Positions 17,594 to 25,632 of a stretch of 64,000 nucleotides of DNA are shown piece by piece. Position 1 is the stretch's first letter. Each line of letters starts with the position of its first letter. The stretch comes from Bog-473 sp963751335. GTDB lineage: Bacteria; Actinomycetota; Acidimicrobiia; Acidimicrobiales; RAAP-2. The DNA is taken from the NCBI GenBank assembly GCA_963751335.1, contig CAVVUB010000008.1, positions 992,001-1,056,000 on the forward strand. The letters are read 5' to 3'. The notes below the pieces were generated by a model. The model was not told where the DNA came from. It made no database searches and worked only from the letters and a program-made list of their open reading frames with translations. The position numbers were made by a program, and so were the translations under genes.

Positions 17594-18457
17594 ATGCGGA
17601 GGACCAAGAGCGAGGACGCGGTGCAGGCCGTTGGTCGGTACGCAGCCACGCCGACGGGACCGTTCTTCTCCGTGGAGCGCGCCCACGTCGAAGTCGCCGT
17701 TCTCGGGCCGATCGATCTGCACGGGGGCCTCGCGCCCTTCTGCCGACCCGCGGCCCGCGACCTTGTCGTGTACCTGGCCCTGCATCCGGAGGGGGCGACC
17801 CACGCCCAGTGGTCCCTGGCTCTGTGGCCGGATCGTCCGGTCTCGCCGGCGACGATCCACTCGACCGCTTCGGATGCCCGGCGTGCCCTGGGGGTCGATC
17901 GATCCGGGCAGGCCCGCCTGCCCCGGGGCCGGGTGCTCCGGCTCTCCGAGGACGTCACGACCGACGTGGAACGGTTCTCCCGGCTGGCCTCGGCGGGAAA
18001 CGCGGACAGCCTCAGCCGGGCGCTCGAGCTCCTGCGCGGTCCGGTGCTGGGCGGGCTGCGGCGATCGGACTGGGCCGTGCTCGACGGGACCCAGGCCCGG
18101 CTCGAGAGCCTCGTCGTTCACACCGCCCTGCGTGCCTCGCGTGCCCTCCTCGCCGCCGACCGGCCCGACCGTGCCGAATGGGTGCTGCGTCGCGCCCTGG
18201 TGGCCAGCCCCTACGACGAACGTCTCTTCCGGGCCCTGCTCGAGGCCACCGCAGCCCAGGGCAACCGGGTGGCCCTCGGTTCCACGATGGCGGAGCTGGT
18301 CGCCCGCGCCGGCGAGGCCCAGGCCGCATTCGGGCTCCCGACACCGTCCGCGAAGCAGTCGTCCCTGGTCAGCGTCCTCCATCCCCAGACGACGGAGCTT
18401 TATCGCCATCTGGCCGGCCTCCGGCCTGCCACCGGAGAGTGTCCTCCGAGGCTGTAG
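17594..18457 (+). CDS. BTAD-domain (SARP-like) regulatory protein, stand-alone
   Basis: The 287-residue protein has a winged-helix-like N-terminal part (about 30-115; VEVAVLGPIDLHG, RDLVVYLALHPEGATHAQWS, ATIHSTASDARRALG) followed by a bacterial transcriptional activation domain of TPR-type helices (about 115-245; DVERFSRLASAG, ALELLRGPVLGG, RRALVASPYDERLFRALLEA). It is the same core as in SARP/AfsR activators, without an ATPase module. The helix equivalent to the DNA-recognition helix is weakly conserved, so it may bind partners rather than DNA. It lies just upstream of a membrane protein and the nucleotidyltransferase gene and might control them. The start is ATG 17594 without a clear ribosome binding site. 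Confidence 0.7.
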   Translation: MRRTKSEDAVQAVGRYAATPTGPFFSVERAHVEVAVLGPIDLHGGLAPFCRPAARDLVVYLALHPEGATHAQWSLALWPDRPVSPATIHSTASDARRALGVDRSGQARLPRGRVLRLSEDVTTDVERFSRLASAGNADSLSRALELLRGPVLGGLRRSDWAVLDGTQARLESLVVHTALRASRALLAADRPDRAEWVLRRALVASPYDERLFRALLEATAAQGNRVALGSTMAELVARAGEAQAAFGLPTPSAKQSSLVSVLHPQTTELYRHLAGLRPATGECPPRL

Positions 18458-18460
18458 GGT
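18455..18460 (+). promoter_or_regulatory. -10 element upstream of ATG 18472
   Basis: TAGGGT lies inside the end of the BTAD gene, 11 nt before ATG 18472, giving a leader of only a few nucleotides. Confidence 0.4.
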
Positions 18461-18471
18461 TTCCTCCCGCC

Positions 18472-19347
18472 ATGGCGCGCAGCTCCTCGGGAAAATCGGT
18501 CGCCCGCGCCGCCGCCACAGGTGGCGGTGCGACCTACCGCGGTCAAATGCCGGTGAACTGGTACGCCGCCCTGGTCGCAATCGTCCTGGTCGGGCTCGGA
18601 TCGGTGGCCCTGGCCAAGTTCCATTACAACCAGACCGCTCCGGTGGTCCAGCCCTCCACCACGACGACCTGGCACGCCGGTTTGGCCGTGGACATCTGCG
18701 GGACCATGGAGGAGGCTCTTCCGGCTTCACCTTCGTCGAGCACCCATGGACTGACCACGACGGGTCAGGGTCTGATCGTGATCGCGCCGAAGAGCGCTAG
18801 TGAAGCCGGCAACAACGCCACCCTCGGCAAATTCGCTTCGGAGTACACGGGATTCACGCTGACCAACACCTCGCTCCAGTACCCGGGCAAGCCGACCGTC
18901 TATAAGAACGGCGACAAGTGTCCGTCGGGCACGCCCGACGCCGGGAAGGTGGCCGACGTCAAAGCCCGCTCCTGGGTGTTGACCACCAAGACCGACAAGA
19001 ACGGCCAGCAGGAGCAAACCGAAACGGGCGGGGCCACCACCCTGAAGCCGGCCAGCCTCAAATTCGAGAACCGCCAGCTCATCACCCTGGGTTTCGCACC
19101 ACCCGGGACGCAACTGCCCAAGCCTCCCAGCTCGACCATTCTGGCTCTGGTCCAGGCGGCCTCCGGAAACCAGCCCGTGACGTCGACGACGGTTCCGGTC
19201 ACCCCGACGACCGCCGCGTCGTCGACAAGCAGCACGACGGCGGCGCCCAGCACGACCAGCACGACGGCGGCGAGCACGACGACCACCAAGCCGGCCACCG
19301 CCACCTCGACGACGAAGCCTCCGACAACGACCACCACGACGAAGTAA
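18472..19347 (+). CDS. Membrane-anchored protein with Ser/Thr-rich tail, unknown function
   Basis: The 291-residue protein has one transmembrane helix near residues 30-48 (WYAALVAIVLVGLGSVALA), an extracytoplasmic domain (about 55-215) containing two cysteines (VDICGTMEEALP, GDKCPSGTPD), and a C-terminal tail of about 65 residues made almost only of Thr, Ser, Ala, Pro and Lys. I do not recognise the domain. The tail resembles wall-spanning or O-mannosylated linkers of actinobacterial surface proteins, and the adjacent sugar-nucleotide gene fits mannosylation, but this is inference. Its TAA overlaps the ATG of the nucleotidyltransferase by one base (TAATG), so both are translated together. Confidence 0.6.
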   Translation: MARSSSGKSVARAAATGGGATYRGQMPVNWYAALVAIVLVGLGSVALAKFHYNQTAPVVQPSTTTTWHAGLAVDICGTMEEALPASPSSSTHGLTTTGQGLIVIAPKSASEAGNNATLGKFASEYTGFTLTNTSLQYPGKPTVYKNGDKCPSGTPDAGKVADVKARSWVLTTKTDKNGQQEQTETGGATTLKPASLKFENRQLITLGFAPPGTQLPKPPSSTILALVQAASGNQPVTSTTVPVTPTTAASSTSSTTAAPSTTSTTAASTTTTKPATATSTTKPPTTTTTTK

Positions 19348-20420
19348 TGAAGGCGGTCGTCCTCGTTGGCGGCGAGGGGACGAGGTTACGGCCCCTGACT
19401 CTCACCGCGCCCAAGCAGATGCTGCCCGTCGTCGGTGTGCCGATGATCGAGCGCGTGCTCGGACACCTGGCCACCCACGGGGTCGACGAGGCTGTGCTCT
19501 CGCTCGGCTACCTCCCCGACGCCTTCATGGAGACGTACCCCGAGGGGACGGCCGCCGGCGTCCGCCTCACCTACGCCGTGGAGCCCCAGCCGCTCGACAC
19601 GGCCGGCGCGGTTCGCTTCGCCGCCACGTTCGGCGGGGTGGACGAGACCTTCGTCGTCGTCAACGGCGATGTCCTGACCGACCTCGATCTGAGTGCCCTG
19701 GTCGAGTTCCACCGGGCCCGGGGCGCCGAGGGGACGATCGCCCTGCATCCGGTCACCGATCCGTCCTCCTATGGCGTCGTGCCGACCGACGAGGAGGGCC
19801 GCGTGACTGCGTTCGTCGAGAAGCCTCCCCGCGAAGAGGCGCCCACCAACGAAATCAACGCGGGCACGTACATCCTCGAGCCCTCCGTGCTGGCCCGAAT
19901 TCCTGAAAGTGGGCGGGTGTCGATCGAGCGGGAGACCTTTCCGGCCATGGTGCGCGAGGGCCGGCTCTTCGGCCTGTCCGACAAGGGCTACTGGCTCGAC
20001 ACGGGTACCCCCGCCGCCTACCTCGAGGCGAACTTCGACTACGTCTCGGGCCGCCGTGGCACTCCCGTTGCCCCAGGCCTGGTGGCCCAGGGCGAGCTCC
20101 TTCTCGAGGGGAAGAGTGAGCTGGCGGGCGACCTGGTCGGGCGCTCGGTGGTCTTCGCCGACTGCGTGGTGGAAGCCGGGGCCCGGGTCGAGCGTTGCGT
20201 GCTCGGGCGAGGCGTCACGGTGTCACCTGGAGCCGTCGTCAGTGACAGCGTGATGATGGACGGCTGCCATGTGGCCGCCGACGCCAAGGTCACAGGGTCC
20301 ATCATGGGACCGCGATCGATCGTCGGGCAACGGGCCGATGTCCGCCCCGTGTCGGTTCTCGGCGCCGACGCGGTGGTGTCGTCAGGAACGCTGGTCGACG
20401 GCGAACGCGTCGCAGGGTAG
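19347..20420 (+). CDS. manC: Sugar-1-phosphate nucleotidyltransferase (GDP-mannose pyrophosphorylase type)
   Basis: The 357-residue protein has the nucleotidyltransferase N-domain with AVVLVGGEGTRLRPLTLTAP (G-G-x-G-T-R-L signature) and the K of APKQMLPV, VVNGDVLTDLDL (metal-binding aspartate), FVEKPP, and INAGTYILEPSVL. A C-terminal left-handed beta-helix follows, with hexapeptide-like repeats (GRSVVFADCVVEAGARVERC). It makes NDP-sugars from NTP and a sugar-1-phosphate; GTP plus mannose-1-phosphate is likely from similarity in layout to M. tuberculosis Rv3264c and from the phosphomannomutase gene further along. A glucose- or thymidylyl-specific enzyme cannot be excluded. The start overlaps the upstream stop. 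Confidence 0.85.
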   Translation: MKAVVLVGGEGTRLRPLTLTAPKQMLPVVGVPMIERVLGHLATHGVDEAVLSLGYLPDAFMETYPEGTAAGVRLTYAVEPQPLDTAGAVRFAATFGGVDETFVVVNGDVLTDLDLSALVEFHRARGAEGTIALHPVTDPSSYGVVPTDEEGRVTAFVEKPPREEAPTNEINAGTYILEPSVLARIPESGRVSIERETFPAMVREGRLFGLSDKGYWLDTGTPAAYLEANFDYVSGRRGTPVAPGLVAQGELLLEGKSELAGDLVGRSVVFADCVVEAGARVERCVLGRGVTVSPGAVVSDSVMMDGCHVAADAKVTGSIMGPRSIVGQRADVRPVSVLGADAVVSSGTLVDGERVAG

Positions 20421-20432
20421 AAAGACCCGCGC

Positions 20433-21383
20433 ATGCGTGCGCTGGTGACCGGAGGAGCGGGATTCATCGGGTCGAACCTGGTGGACCGGCTCCTCGTCGA
20501 GGGCTTCGAGGTCGACGTCGTCGATGACTTGTCGACCGGGTCGCTGTCCAACCTCGCTGACGCCCGCGGCAGCGCCGGTCGCACGCTGACCATCCATCAT
20601 CTGGACATCTCGGTCCCCACCGTGGTCGAGCTCATGGTGCGCCGCCAACCCGCCGTGGTCTTCCACCTGGCCGCGCAGCCGGACGCCCTGGCCTCGGTGC
20701 AGAGCCCGGCCTTTGACGCCATGGTGAACGTCGTCGGTTCCCTCAACATCCTCGAAGGCGCGCGCCAGGCCGGGTCCGAGCGCGTCGTCTTCGCGGCGAG
20801 CGGCAGCACCCTCTACGGGGAGCCGGATCCCGAAGACCTGCCGGTACGTGAGGCACACCCGCACAAGCCGCTCATGCCCTACGGCGTGTCCAAGAAGGCT
20901 GTGATCGACTACCTGGTGGCCTATCGCGAGCTGCACGCCCTGGAATTCTGCGCCTTGGCCTTCGGGACGGTGTACGGCCCCCGGCAGAGTGCCCAAGGGG
21001 AAGGTGGCGTCGTCGCCGCCTTCGCAGAGCAGATCATGCACAACGACCCCGTGACGGTCTACGGGGACGGTGAGCAGACACGCGATTTCGTCTTCGTGGA
21101 CGACGTGGTGGACGCGTGCATGCGGGCCACCACCCGCGGTGGCGGTCTCGTCTGCAACGTCGGCACCGGGAGCGAAACCAGCATCAATGAGCTGCTCTCC
21201 ACCCTGGCGCAGGTGGTCGGGCAGGACGTGGTGACGATCACCGCACCACCACGTCCCGGCGAGGTCGTGCGATCGAGCCTCGACGTGGAGCGGGCCGCGA
21301 TCCAGCTGGGCTGGCGTCCCTGGACCAGCCTGCCCGACGGCATCCGGGCCTTGCTCGAGTTCCTGCGCGACCGGCCGCAGTGA
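20433..21383 (+). CDS. NAD-dependent sugar-nucleotide epimerase (UDP-glucose 4-epimerase type)
   Basis: The 316-residue extended SDR has GGAGFIGSNLVDRLL (GxxGxxG), VDDLSTGS (acidic end of strand 2), FHLAAQPDALAS, the catalytic Ser-Thr of SGSTLYGE, and YGVSKKAVIDYL carrying the YxxxK pair. GDGEQTRDFVFVDDVV is the sugar-nucleotide epimerase signature of the C-terminal substrate-binding part. It probably interconverts UDP-glucose/UDP-galactose or a related pair for the surface glycan enzymes nearby. It follows the nucleotidyltransferase by 12 nt on the same strand, so the two form an operon with the membrane-protein gene. Confidence 0.88.
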   Translation: MRALVTGGAGFIGSNLVDRLLVEGFEVDVVDDLSTGSLSNLADARGSAGRTLTIHHLDISVPTVVELMVRRQPAVVFHLAAQPDALASVQSPAFDAMVNVVGSLNILEGARQAGSERVVFAASGSTLYGEPDPEDLPVREAHPHKPLMPYGVSKKAVIDYLVAYRELHALEFCALAFGTVYGPRQSAQGEGGVVAAFAEQIMHNDPVTVYGDGEQTRDFVFVDDVVDACMRATTRGGGLVCNVGTGSETSINELLSTLAQVVGQDVVTITAPPRPGEVVRSSLDVERAAIQLGWRPWTSLPDGIRALLEFLRDRPQ

Positions 21384-21424
21384 GCCGGCCGGAACACTGA
21401 GCCACCGCCCCAGCTCCGAGGGGT

Positions 21425-22144
21425 TCAGCGAAAGAGATCCTCGGCCGGGGGACGGATCACTTCGGTCCGGACGGACGCCGTGCGCAGCCAGGCGGTCGGT
21501 ACCCCGCGCACGATGGCCACCGGTACGCCCCGGTCCTTTCCCATGACCAGCTCGGCGGCCGAGGCGATCTCGTCGGCCACACAGACCTCGGTCGCCACCA
21601 GCTCCCGACCTCCCGCGTCGAGCGTTCCCTTCAGGTCCACCACGGCGGCCACGCCGGCACAGCCGATGGCGACGTCGGTGACGCCGCGGCGCCAGGGTCG
21701 CCCGAAGGTGTCGCTCACGATCACGCCGACGTCCACTCCGAGCAGTGCCTGCAGGCCGGCCCGGATGCGCCGGGCCGACCGGTCGGAGTCCTCGGGCAGC
21801 AGGGCCGCGGTTCCGTCGTCCACGTTGGAGAGATCGATTCCCGCATTGGCGCACACGAATCCGTGCCTGGTCTCGCTGATCACCAGCTCACCCCGGCGAC
21901 GCACGATGCGCAGTGACTCGCGGGCCACCAGGGCCGCCTTGGCCTCGGGGTCGTCGTGGTCCAGCGGGACCAGGCGACCTTCCGCCTTCGACACCACCTT
22001 TTGGGTGACCACGATGACGTCGCCCGAGCGCAGCGCCGGACCGCCCGTGGGTGCCTCGGCGATGAGGCGGGCCAAGTCGGTCCCCGGCGCCACCTCGCCC
22101 AGGCCCGACACGGGCAGGATGGCCAGGCTTTCAGCGTCCGGCAT
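21425..22144 (-). CDS. cofE: Coenzyme F420-0:L-glutamate ligase (CofE / N-terminal FbiB)
   Basis: The 239-residue protein adds glutamate to F420-0 using GTP, building the gamma-glutamyl tail of coenzyme F420. The family features are PVSGLGEVAPGTDLARLI, SGDVIVVTQKVVSKAEGR, VISETRHGFVCANAGIDLSN, GVIVSDTFGRPWRRGVTDVAIG and the final AAELVMGKDRGVPVAIVRG. It lacks the C-terminal nitroreductase-like domain that mycobacterial FbiB carries, so dehydro-F420-0 reduction must be done by another protein. Its ATG overlaps the end of the CofD gene by 14 nt, showing one transcription unit. F420 is needed by the two luciferase-like oxidoreductases at 58-60 kb. Confidence 0.93.
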   Translation of the reverse strand: MPDAESLAILPVSGLGEVAPGTDLARLIAEAPTGGPALRSGDVIVVTQKVVSKAEGRLVPLDHDDPEAKAALVARESLRIVRRRGELVISETRHGFVCANAGIDLSNVDDGTAALLPEDSDRSARRIRAGLQALLGVDVGVIVSDTFGRPWRRGVTDVAIGCAGVAAVVDLKGTLDAGGRELVATEVCVADEIASAAELVMGKDRGVPVAIVRGVPTAWLRTASVRTEVIRPPAEDLFR

Positions 22145-23078
22145 CGAGAACGCTCCGGGCCAGGGCGGTGGCCCTCTCGGGTGAGCTCATCACGGTGTCG
22201 GTCACGACGCAGCGCAGGCCTTCCGCCTCCACCTCGGCCGCTCGGGCCGCGTCGGCCGCGTCGATGACCAGCGTGCCCACCCACGGGGCGTAGAGGCGGG
22301 CCACTCCGACGACCGACGCCTCGGTCCCCAACTCGGCCATCAACCGGTCGGCCGGGCCCTTCAATGCGGCGCCCGCCACAATGGGTGAGACAGCCACCAC
22401 GTGGTCGCGACGAGCAATGACCGCCTCACGGACGCCCGGCACGGCGAGGATCGGTCCGATGGAGACGACGGGGTTGGACGGGCAGACCACGACGGTGTCC
22501 GCCCGCTCCAGCGCCTCGAGGACTCCGGGCGCGGGTCCGGCGGACTCGGCACCGGCGAACCGGACGCCGCGCACCGCCACCTCGTGGCGCAGGCGGACGA
22601 AGTAGTCCTGAAAGCTGACCTCGGTCCCGGCCGGCCCCAGCACGCTGGCCTCGGCCAGTGTCAGTCGCGTGCGCAATGCGTCGTCGGTGACCGGCAGGAG
22701 CCGCACCGCCACGCCGCGCCGTGCCGCCAGCGTCGCCGTGACGGCGCCGAGCGGCTCACCGGCCGCCAGCCTGCCCGTGCGGAAAAGGTGGGTGGCCAGG
22801 TCCCGGTCACCGAGGGCAAACCAGTCCTGCCCGCCGATGCTCGTCAGCTCGGCCAAGACGTTCCAGGTTTCGCCCGCCACGCCCCACCCGGTCTCACGGT
22901 TGTCCATGCCGGCCAGGGTGTAGGTGACCGTGTCGATGTCGGGGCTGATGTGGAGGCCGTGGAGCACCACGTCGTCGCCCACGTTGACCACGGCCGTGAT
23001 GTCCGCCGCCGGGACGACGCGCACCAGGCCCGAGAGCATCCGGGCGGCACCGACACCACCGCACAGGGCGACCAACAC
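22131..23078 (-). CDS. cofD: 2-phospho-L-lactate / phosphoenolpyruvyl transferase (CofD/FbiA)
   Basis: The 315-residue protein transfers the phospholactate (or phosphoenolpyruvate) moiety from the guanylylated donor to the deazaflavin Fo, the step before CofE. It shows the family opening LCGGVGAARMLSGLVRVV, NVGDDVVLHGLHISPDIDTV with the metal-binding aspartates, TGWGVAGETWNVL, WFALGDRDLATHLFRTGRL and VVCPSNPVVSIGPILAVPG. The length is typical. GTG 23078 follows TATGCT by 6 nt, so the mRNA is probably leaderless. It is divergent from the acyl-CoA synthetase gene, with only 66 nt between the two starts. Confidence 0.93.
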   Translation of the reverse strand: MLVALCGGVGAARMLSGLVRVVPAADITAVVNVGDDVVLHGLHISPDIDTVTYTLAGMDNRETGWGVAGETWNVLAELTSIGGQDWFALGDRDLATHLFRTGRLAAGEPLGAVTATLAARRGVAVRLLPVTDDALRTRLTLAEASVLGPAGTEVSFQDYFVRLRHEVAVRGVRFAGAESAGPAPGVLEALERADTVVVCPSNPVVSIGPILAVPGVREAVIARRDHVVAVSPIVAGAALKGPADRLMAELGTEASVVGVARLYAPWVGTLVIDAADAARAAEVEAEGLRCVVTDTVMSSPERATALARSVLDAGR

Positions 23079-23084
23079 GGGGTG

Positions 23085-23090
23085 AGCATA
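23085..23090 (-). promoter_or_regulatory. -10 element of a leaderless promoter for cofD-cofE
   Basis: TATGCT on the minus strand is followed by CACCCC and GTG 23078. Confidence 0.55.
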
Positions 23091-23127
23091 GAGAGCCGCC
23101 GCCGGGGGTCGGTCCGCGACGCCCTGC

Positions 23128-23133
23128 TACCAT
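23128..23133 (+). promoter_or_regulatory. -10 element upstream of the acyl-CoA synthetase
   Basis: TACCAT lies 11 nt before ATG 23145, the same spacing as at 18472. Confidence 0.45.
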
Positions 23134-23144
23134 CGCCGCCCGCC

Positions 23145-24773
23145 ATGCCCCAGCAGATCCCCCCGGACCGGCACCCCACGGTCGTCTCCGTCCTGCGGGT
23201 GGCCGCAGCCGTCAACGGCGACGTCGAGGCCTACGTGGAGCCGGCCGTGGGCGGGAGCACCCGTCGCAGCCTCACCTTCGGGGCCTGGGACCGTGCCGCT
23301 GACGGCGTGGCCGGCCTTTTGGCCAGCCACGGGGTGGGCCGGGGCGACGTCGTCTGCCTGCTGCTGCCCTCTTCGATCGACTACGCCGTGCTCTACGCCG
23401 CCCTGCAGCGCCTCGGCGCGATCACCTCGGGCATCAATCCCCGGATGGGCGGGGTGGAGGTGGCCTCCATCGTCGAACGGGCGGCGCCGGTCCTCGCCGT
23501 CGTCGACCCCGAGGCGGGGTCCCTCCCGGCCGGCACCGTGGTGGCGACGCTCAGCCGGGCCGAGGCCGCCGCGGCCTGGGACGGCGGCCCGCCGGACACC
23601 TGGCCCGAGCTGACCCCGCACGACCCGGTCGCCGTGGTGTGGACGAGTGGGACGACCGGACGGCCCAAGGGAGCGGTCTTCGACCACGCCAACCTGGCCG
23701 CGGTGGCCAAGGGCACCGACCTGCTCAGCCAACCGGGCGACCGCCGCCTCTCGCCCGTACCGTTCGCCCACGTCGGCTACATGACGCGCACGTGGGACGA
23801 GGTGGCGCATGCCGTGACGACCGTGATCACCCCCGCGCCCTGGCGGGCCGACGACGCCGTCCGGATCATGGCCGAGGAAGGCGTCACGGTGGCCCAGGGC
23901 GTGCCGACCCAATGGGCCCTGATGCTGGGCAGCGCCGAGCTGGAGCGGGCCGACCTGAGCACCCTGCGCATCGCCGCCACGGGAGCCGCGCGCACGACGG
24001 CAGCCATGATTGCCGAAATTCGCCGCCGGCTGGGCGTGCCCGTGGTCGTCCGTTACACCTCGACCGAGGCCTCTCTCGGGACGGGGACGACCCTCGATTC
24101 GACGGACGAGGAGGTGGCCACGACCGTGGGCCGGCCCGTGCCCGGCGTGGAGTTGGCCGTCGTGGACGATGACGGGCGCGTCGTGCCCGACGGAGAGGTC
24201 GGGAGAGTCTTGCTGCGCTCTGCCGCGGTCATGCGGGGCTACTGGGGCCGGGGCCTGGGCCTTGGTCGTGGTCAGTCCGCTTCCGAGCTGATCGACGCCG
24301 AGACGACGGCGGAGGTGCTGTCGTCCGACGGCTGGCTGACCACGGGCGACTTCGGGCTGCGCACCGAATCGGGCAACCTGCAGCTGGCCGGGCGGGCGCA
24401 CGAGCGCTACATCCGTGGTGGCTACAACGTGTACCCGGCGGAGGTGGAGGAGGTGTTGGCCACGCACTCGTCCGTCGCTCGGGTGGCCGTGATCGGAGTG
24501 GCCGACGACGTGCTCGGCGAGGTGGGCGTCGCGGTCGTGGTCGCCCAGGCCGGCGCCCAGCCCGATCTGACCGAACTCCGGGCTCACTGCGTCCGATCCC
24601 TCTCTGACTACAAGGCACCCGATGGCCTGGTGCTCGTGGACGAAATTCCCCTGACCGCGATGATGAAGGTGGATCGGGTCCGCCTGGCCGGCCTGGCCGA
24701 ACGGGGGGCGGCGGAACGCCGCGAGCGCCGGGCCCGGAAATCGCGGTCCGGGCCCCCAGGTGCTAGGCAGTGA
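23145..24773 (+). CDS. Acyl-CoA synthetase, AMP-binding (FadD-like)
   Basis: The 542-residue protein activates a carboxylic acid as an adenylate and then as a CoA thioester. The P-loop-like VVWTSGTTGRPKGAVFDH, the ATP/substrate motif VVRYTSTEASLG, GWLTTGDFGLRT with the ribose-binding aspartate, the hinge GRAHERYIRGGYNVYPAEVE, and the late lysine region PLTAMMKVDR are all present in order. The substrate may be a fatty or steroid-derived acid, judging from the acyl-CoA dehydrogenases, thiolase and P450 elsewhere in the window. The frame extends upstream to 22401, but that part is antisense to cofD. The C-terminus is basic and Arg-rich. Confidence 0.9.
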   Translation: MPQQIPPDRHPTVVSVLRVAAAVNGDVEAYVEPAVGGSTRRSLTFGAWDRAADGVAGLLASHGVGRGDVVCLLLPSSIDYAVLYAALQRLGAITSGINPRMGGVEVASIVERAAPVLAVVDPEAGSLPAGTVVATLSRAEAAAAWDGGPPDTWPELTPHDPVAVVWTSGTTGRPKGAVFDHANLAAVAKGTDLLSQPGDRRLSPVPFAHVGYMTRTWDEVAHAVTTVITPAPWRADDAVRIMAEEGVTVAQGVPTQWALMLGSAELERADLSTLRIAATGAARTTAAMIAEIRRRLGVPVVVRYTSTEASLGTGTTLDSTDEEVATTVGRPVPGVELAVVDDDGRVVPDGEVGRVLLRSAAVMRGYWGRGLGLGRGQSASELIDAETTAEVLSSDGWLTTGDFGLRTESGNLQLAGRAHERYIRGGYNVYPAEVEEVLATHSSVARVAVIGVADDVLGEVGVAVVVAQAGAQPDLTELRAHCVRSLSDYKAPDGLVLVDEIPLTAMMKVDRVRLAGLAERGAAERRERRARKSRSGPPGARQ

Positions 24774-24804
24774 CCCCATCCGGGCGTGACCAGAAGGAGC
24801 GTGC

Positions 24805-25632
24805 ATGAGCCCCACCACCAGAGTCGGCCGGTCCGACCCCACCCGCGGGACGGCGCCCGAGGCGATCACCCCGGGTCGCTACGCGGACAGGGTCGCGGTG
24901 GTCACCGGCTCGGGCTCGGGTATCGGCCGGGCCACGGCACGCCGTCTGGCGGCGGAGGGAGCGATGGTGGCCTGCTTCGACCTGGCCGAGGACGCCGTCG
25001 CGTCCGTGGCCGAGGAGATCAACCGCGAGGCGGCCGAGGCCGGCGGGCGCGCCGTTGCCCTGCCCTGCGACGTGACCGACGAGGATGCGGTGGCCGCTGC
25101 GATCTCCCAGGTGCGTGAGGAGCTGGGCCACGTCTCCTACCTGTGCAACATCGCCGGGATCGGGGGGTTCGCCCACACGCCCGAGCAGTCACTGGCCGGC
25201 TGGGAGAAGATCCTCGCCGTCAACCTGACCGGGACCTTCCTCATGTGCCGCGCCGTGCTCCCCGGCATGCTCGAGCACGGCGGCGCCATCACGAACACCG
25301 TCTCGACCGCCGGGGTCATCGGTCAGCCGTACTCGGCCGCCTACTGCGCGTCCAAGGGCGGCGTCAAAATGCTGACCAAGGCCCTCGCCGTGGAGTACAT
25401 GGCGCGTGGCGTCCGGGTGAACGGGGTGGCGCCGGGCGGGGTGGACACGCCGATCATCCACAACTTCGGCCCGCCCGAGGACGCAGACTTCAAGCTCATC
25501 GAGCGCCTGATGACGCCCATCGGCTTTGCCTACCCTCACGAGATCGCGGGTGCGTTTGCGTACCTCGGATCGGGCGAGGCGGCCTACATCACCGGCGCCA
25601 TCCTCTCCATCGACGGAGCGATCACGACCTGA
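24805..25632 (+). CDS. Short-chain dehydrogenase/reductase (SDR)
   Basis: The 275-residue classical SDR has VVTGSGSGIGRATARRLAAEG (cofactor-binding TGxxxGxG), CNIAGIGG in place of NNAG, NTVSTAGVIG with the catalytic serine, and YCASKGGVKMLTKALAVEY with the YxxxK pair. PGGVDTPI follows the active site as usual. The aspartate in CFDLAE at the end of strand 2 favours NAD(H) over NADP(H). An N-terminal extension of about 25 residues precedes the fold. AAGGAG lies 7 nt before ATG 24805. Its TGA overlaps the proposed CTG start of the first GT4 gene, linking it to the glycosyltransferase operon. The substrate is unknown. Confidence 0.88.
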   Translation: MSPTTRVGRSDPTRGTAPEAITPGRYADRVAVVTGSGSGIGRATARRLAAEGAMVACFDLAEDAVASVAEEINREAAEAGGRAVALPCDVTDEDAVAAAISQVREELGHVSYLCNIAGIGGFAHTPEQSLAGWEKILAVNLTGTFLMCRAVLPGMLEHGGAITNTVSTAGVIGQPYSAAYCASKGGVKMLTKALAVEYMARGVRVNGVAPGGVDTPIIHNFGPPEDADFKLIERLMTPIGFAYPHEIAGAFAYLGSGEAAYITGAILSIDGAITT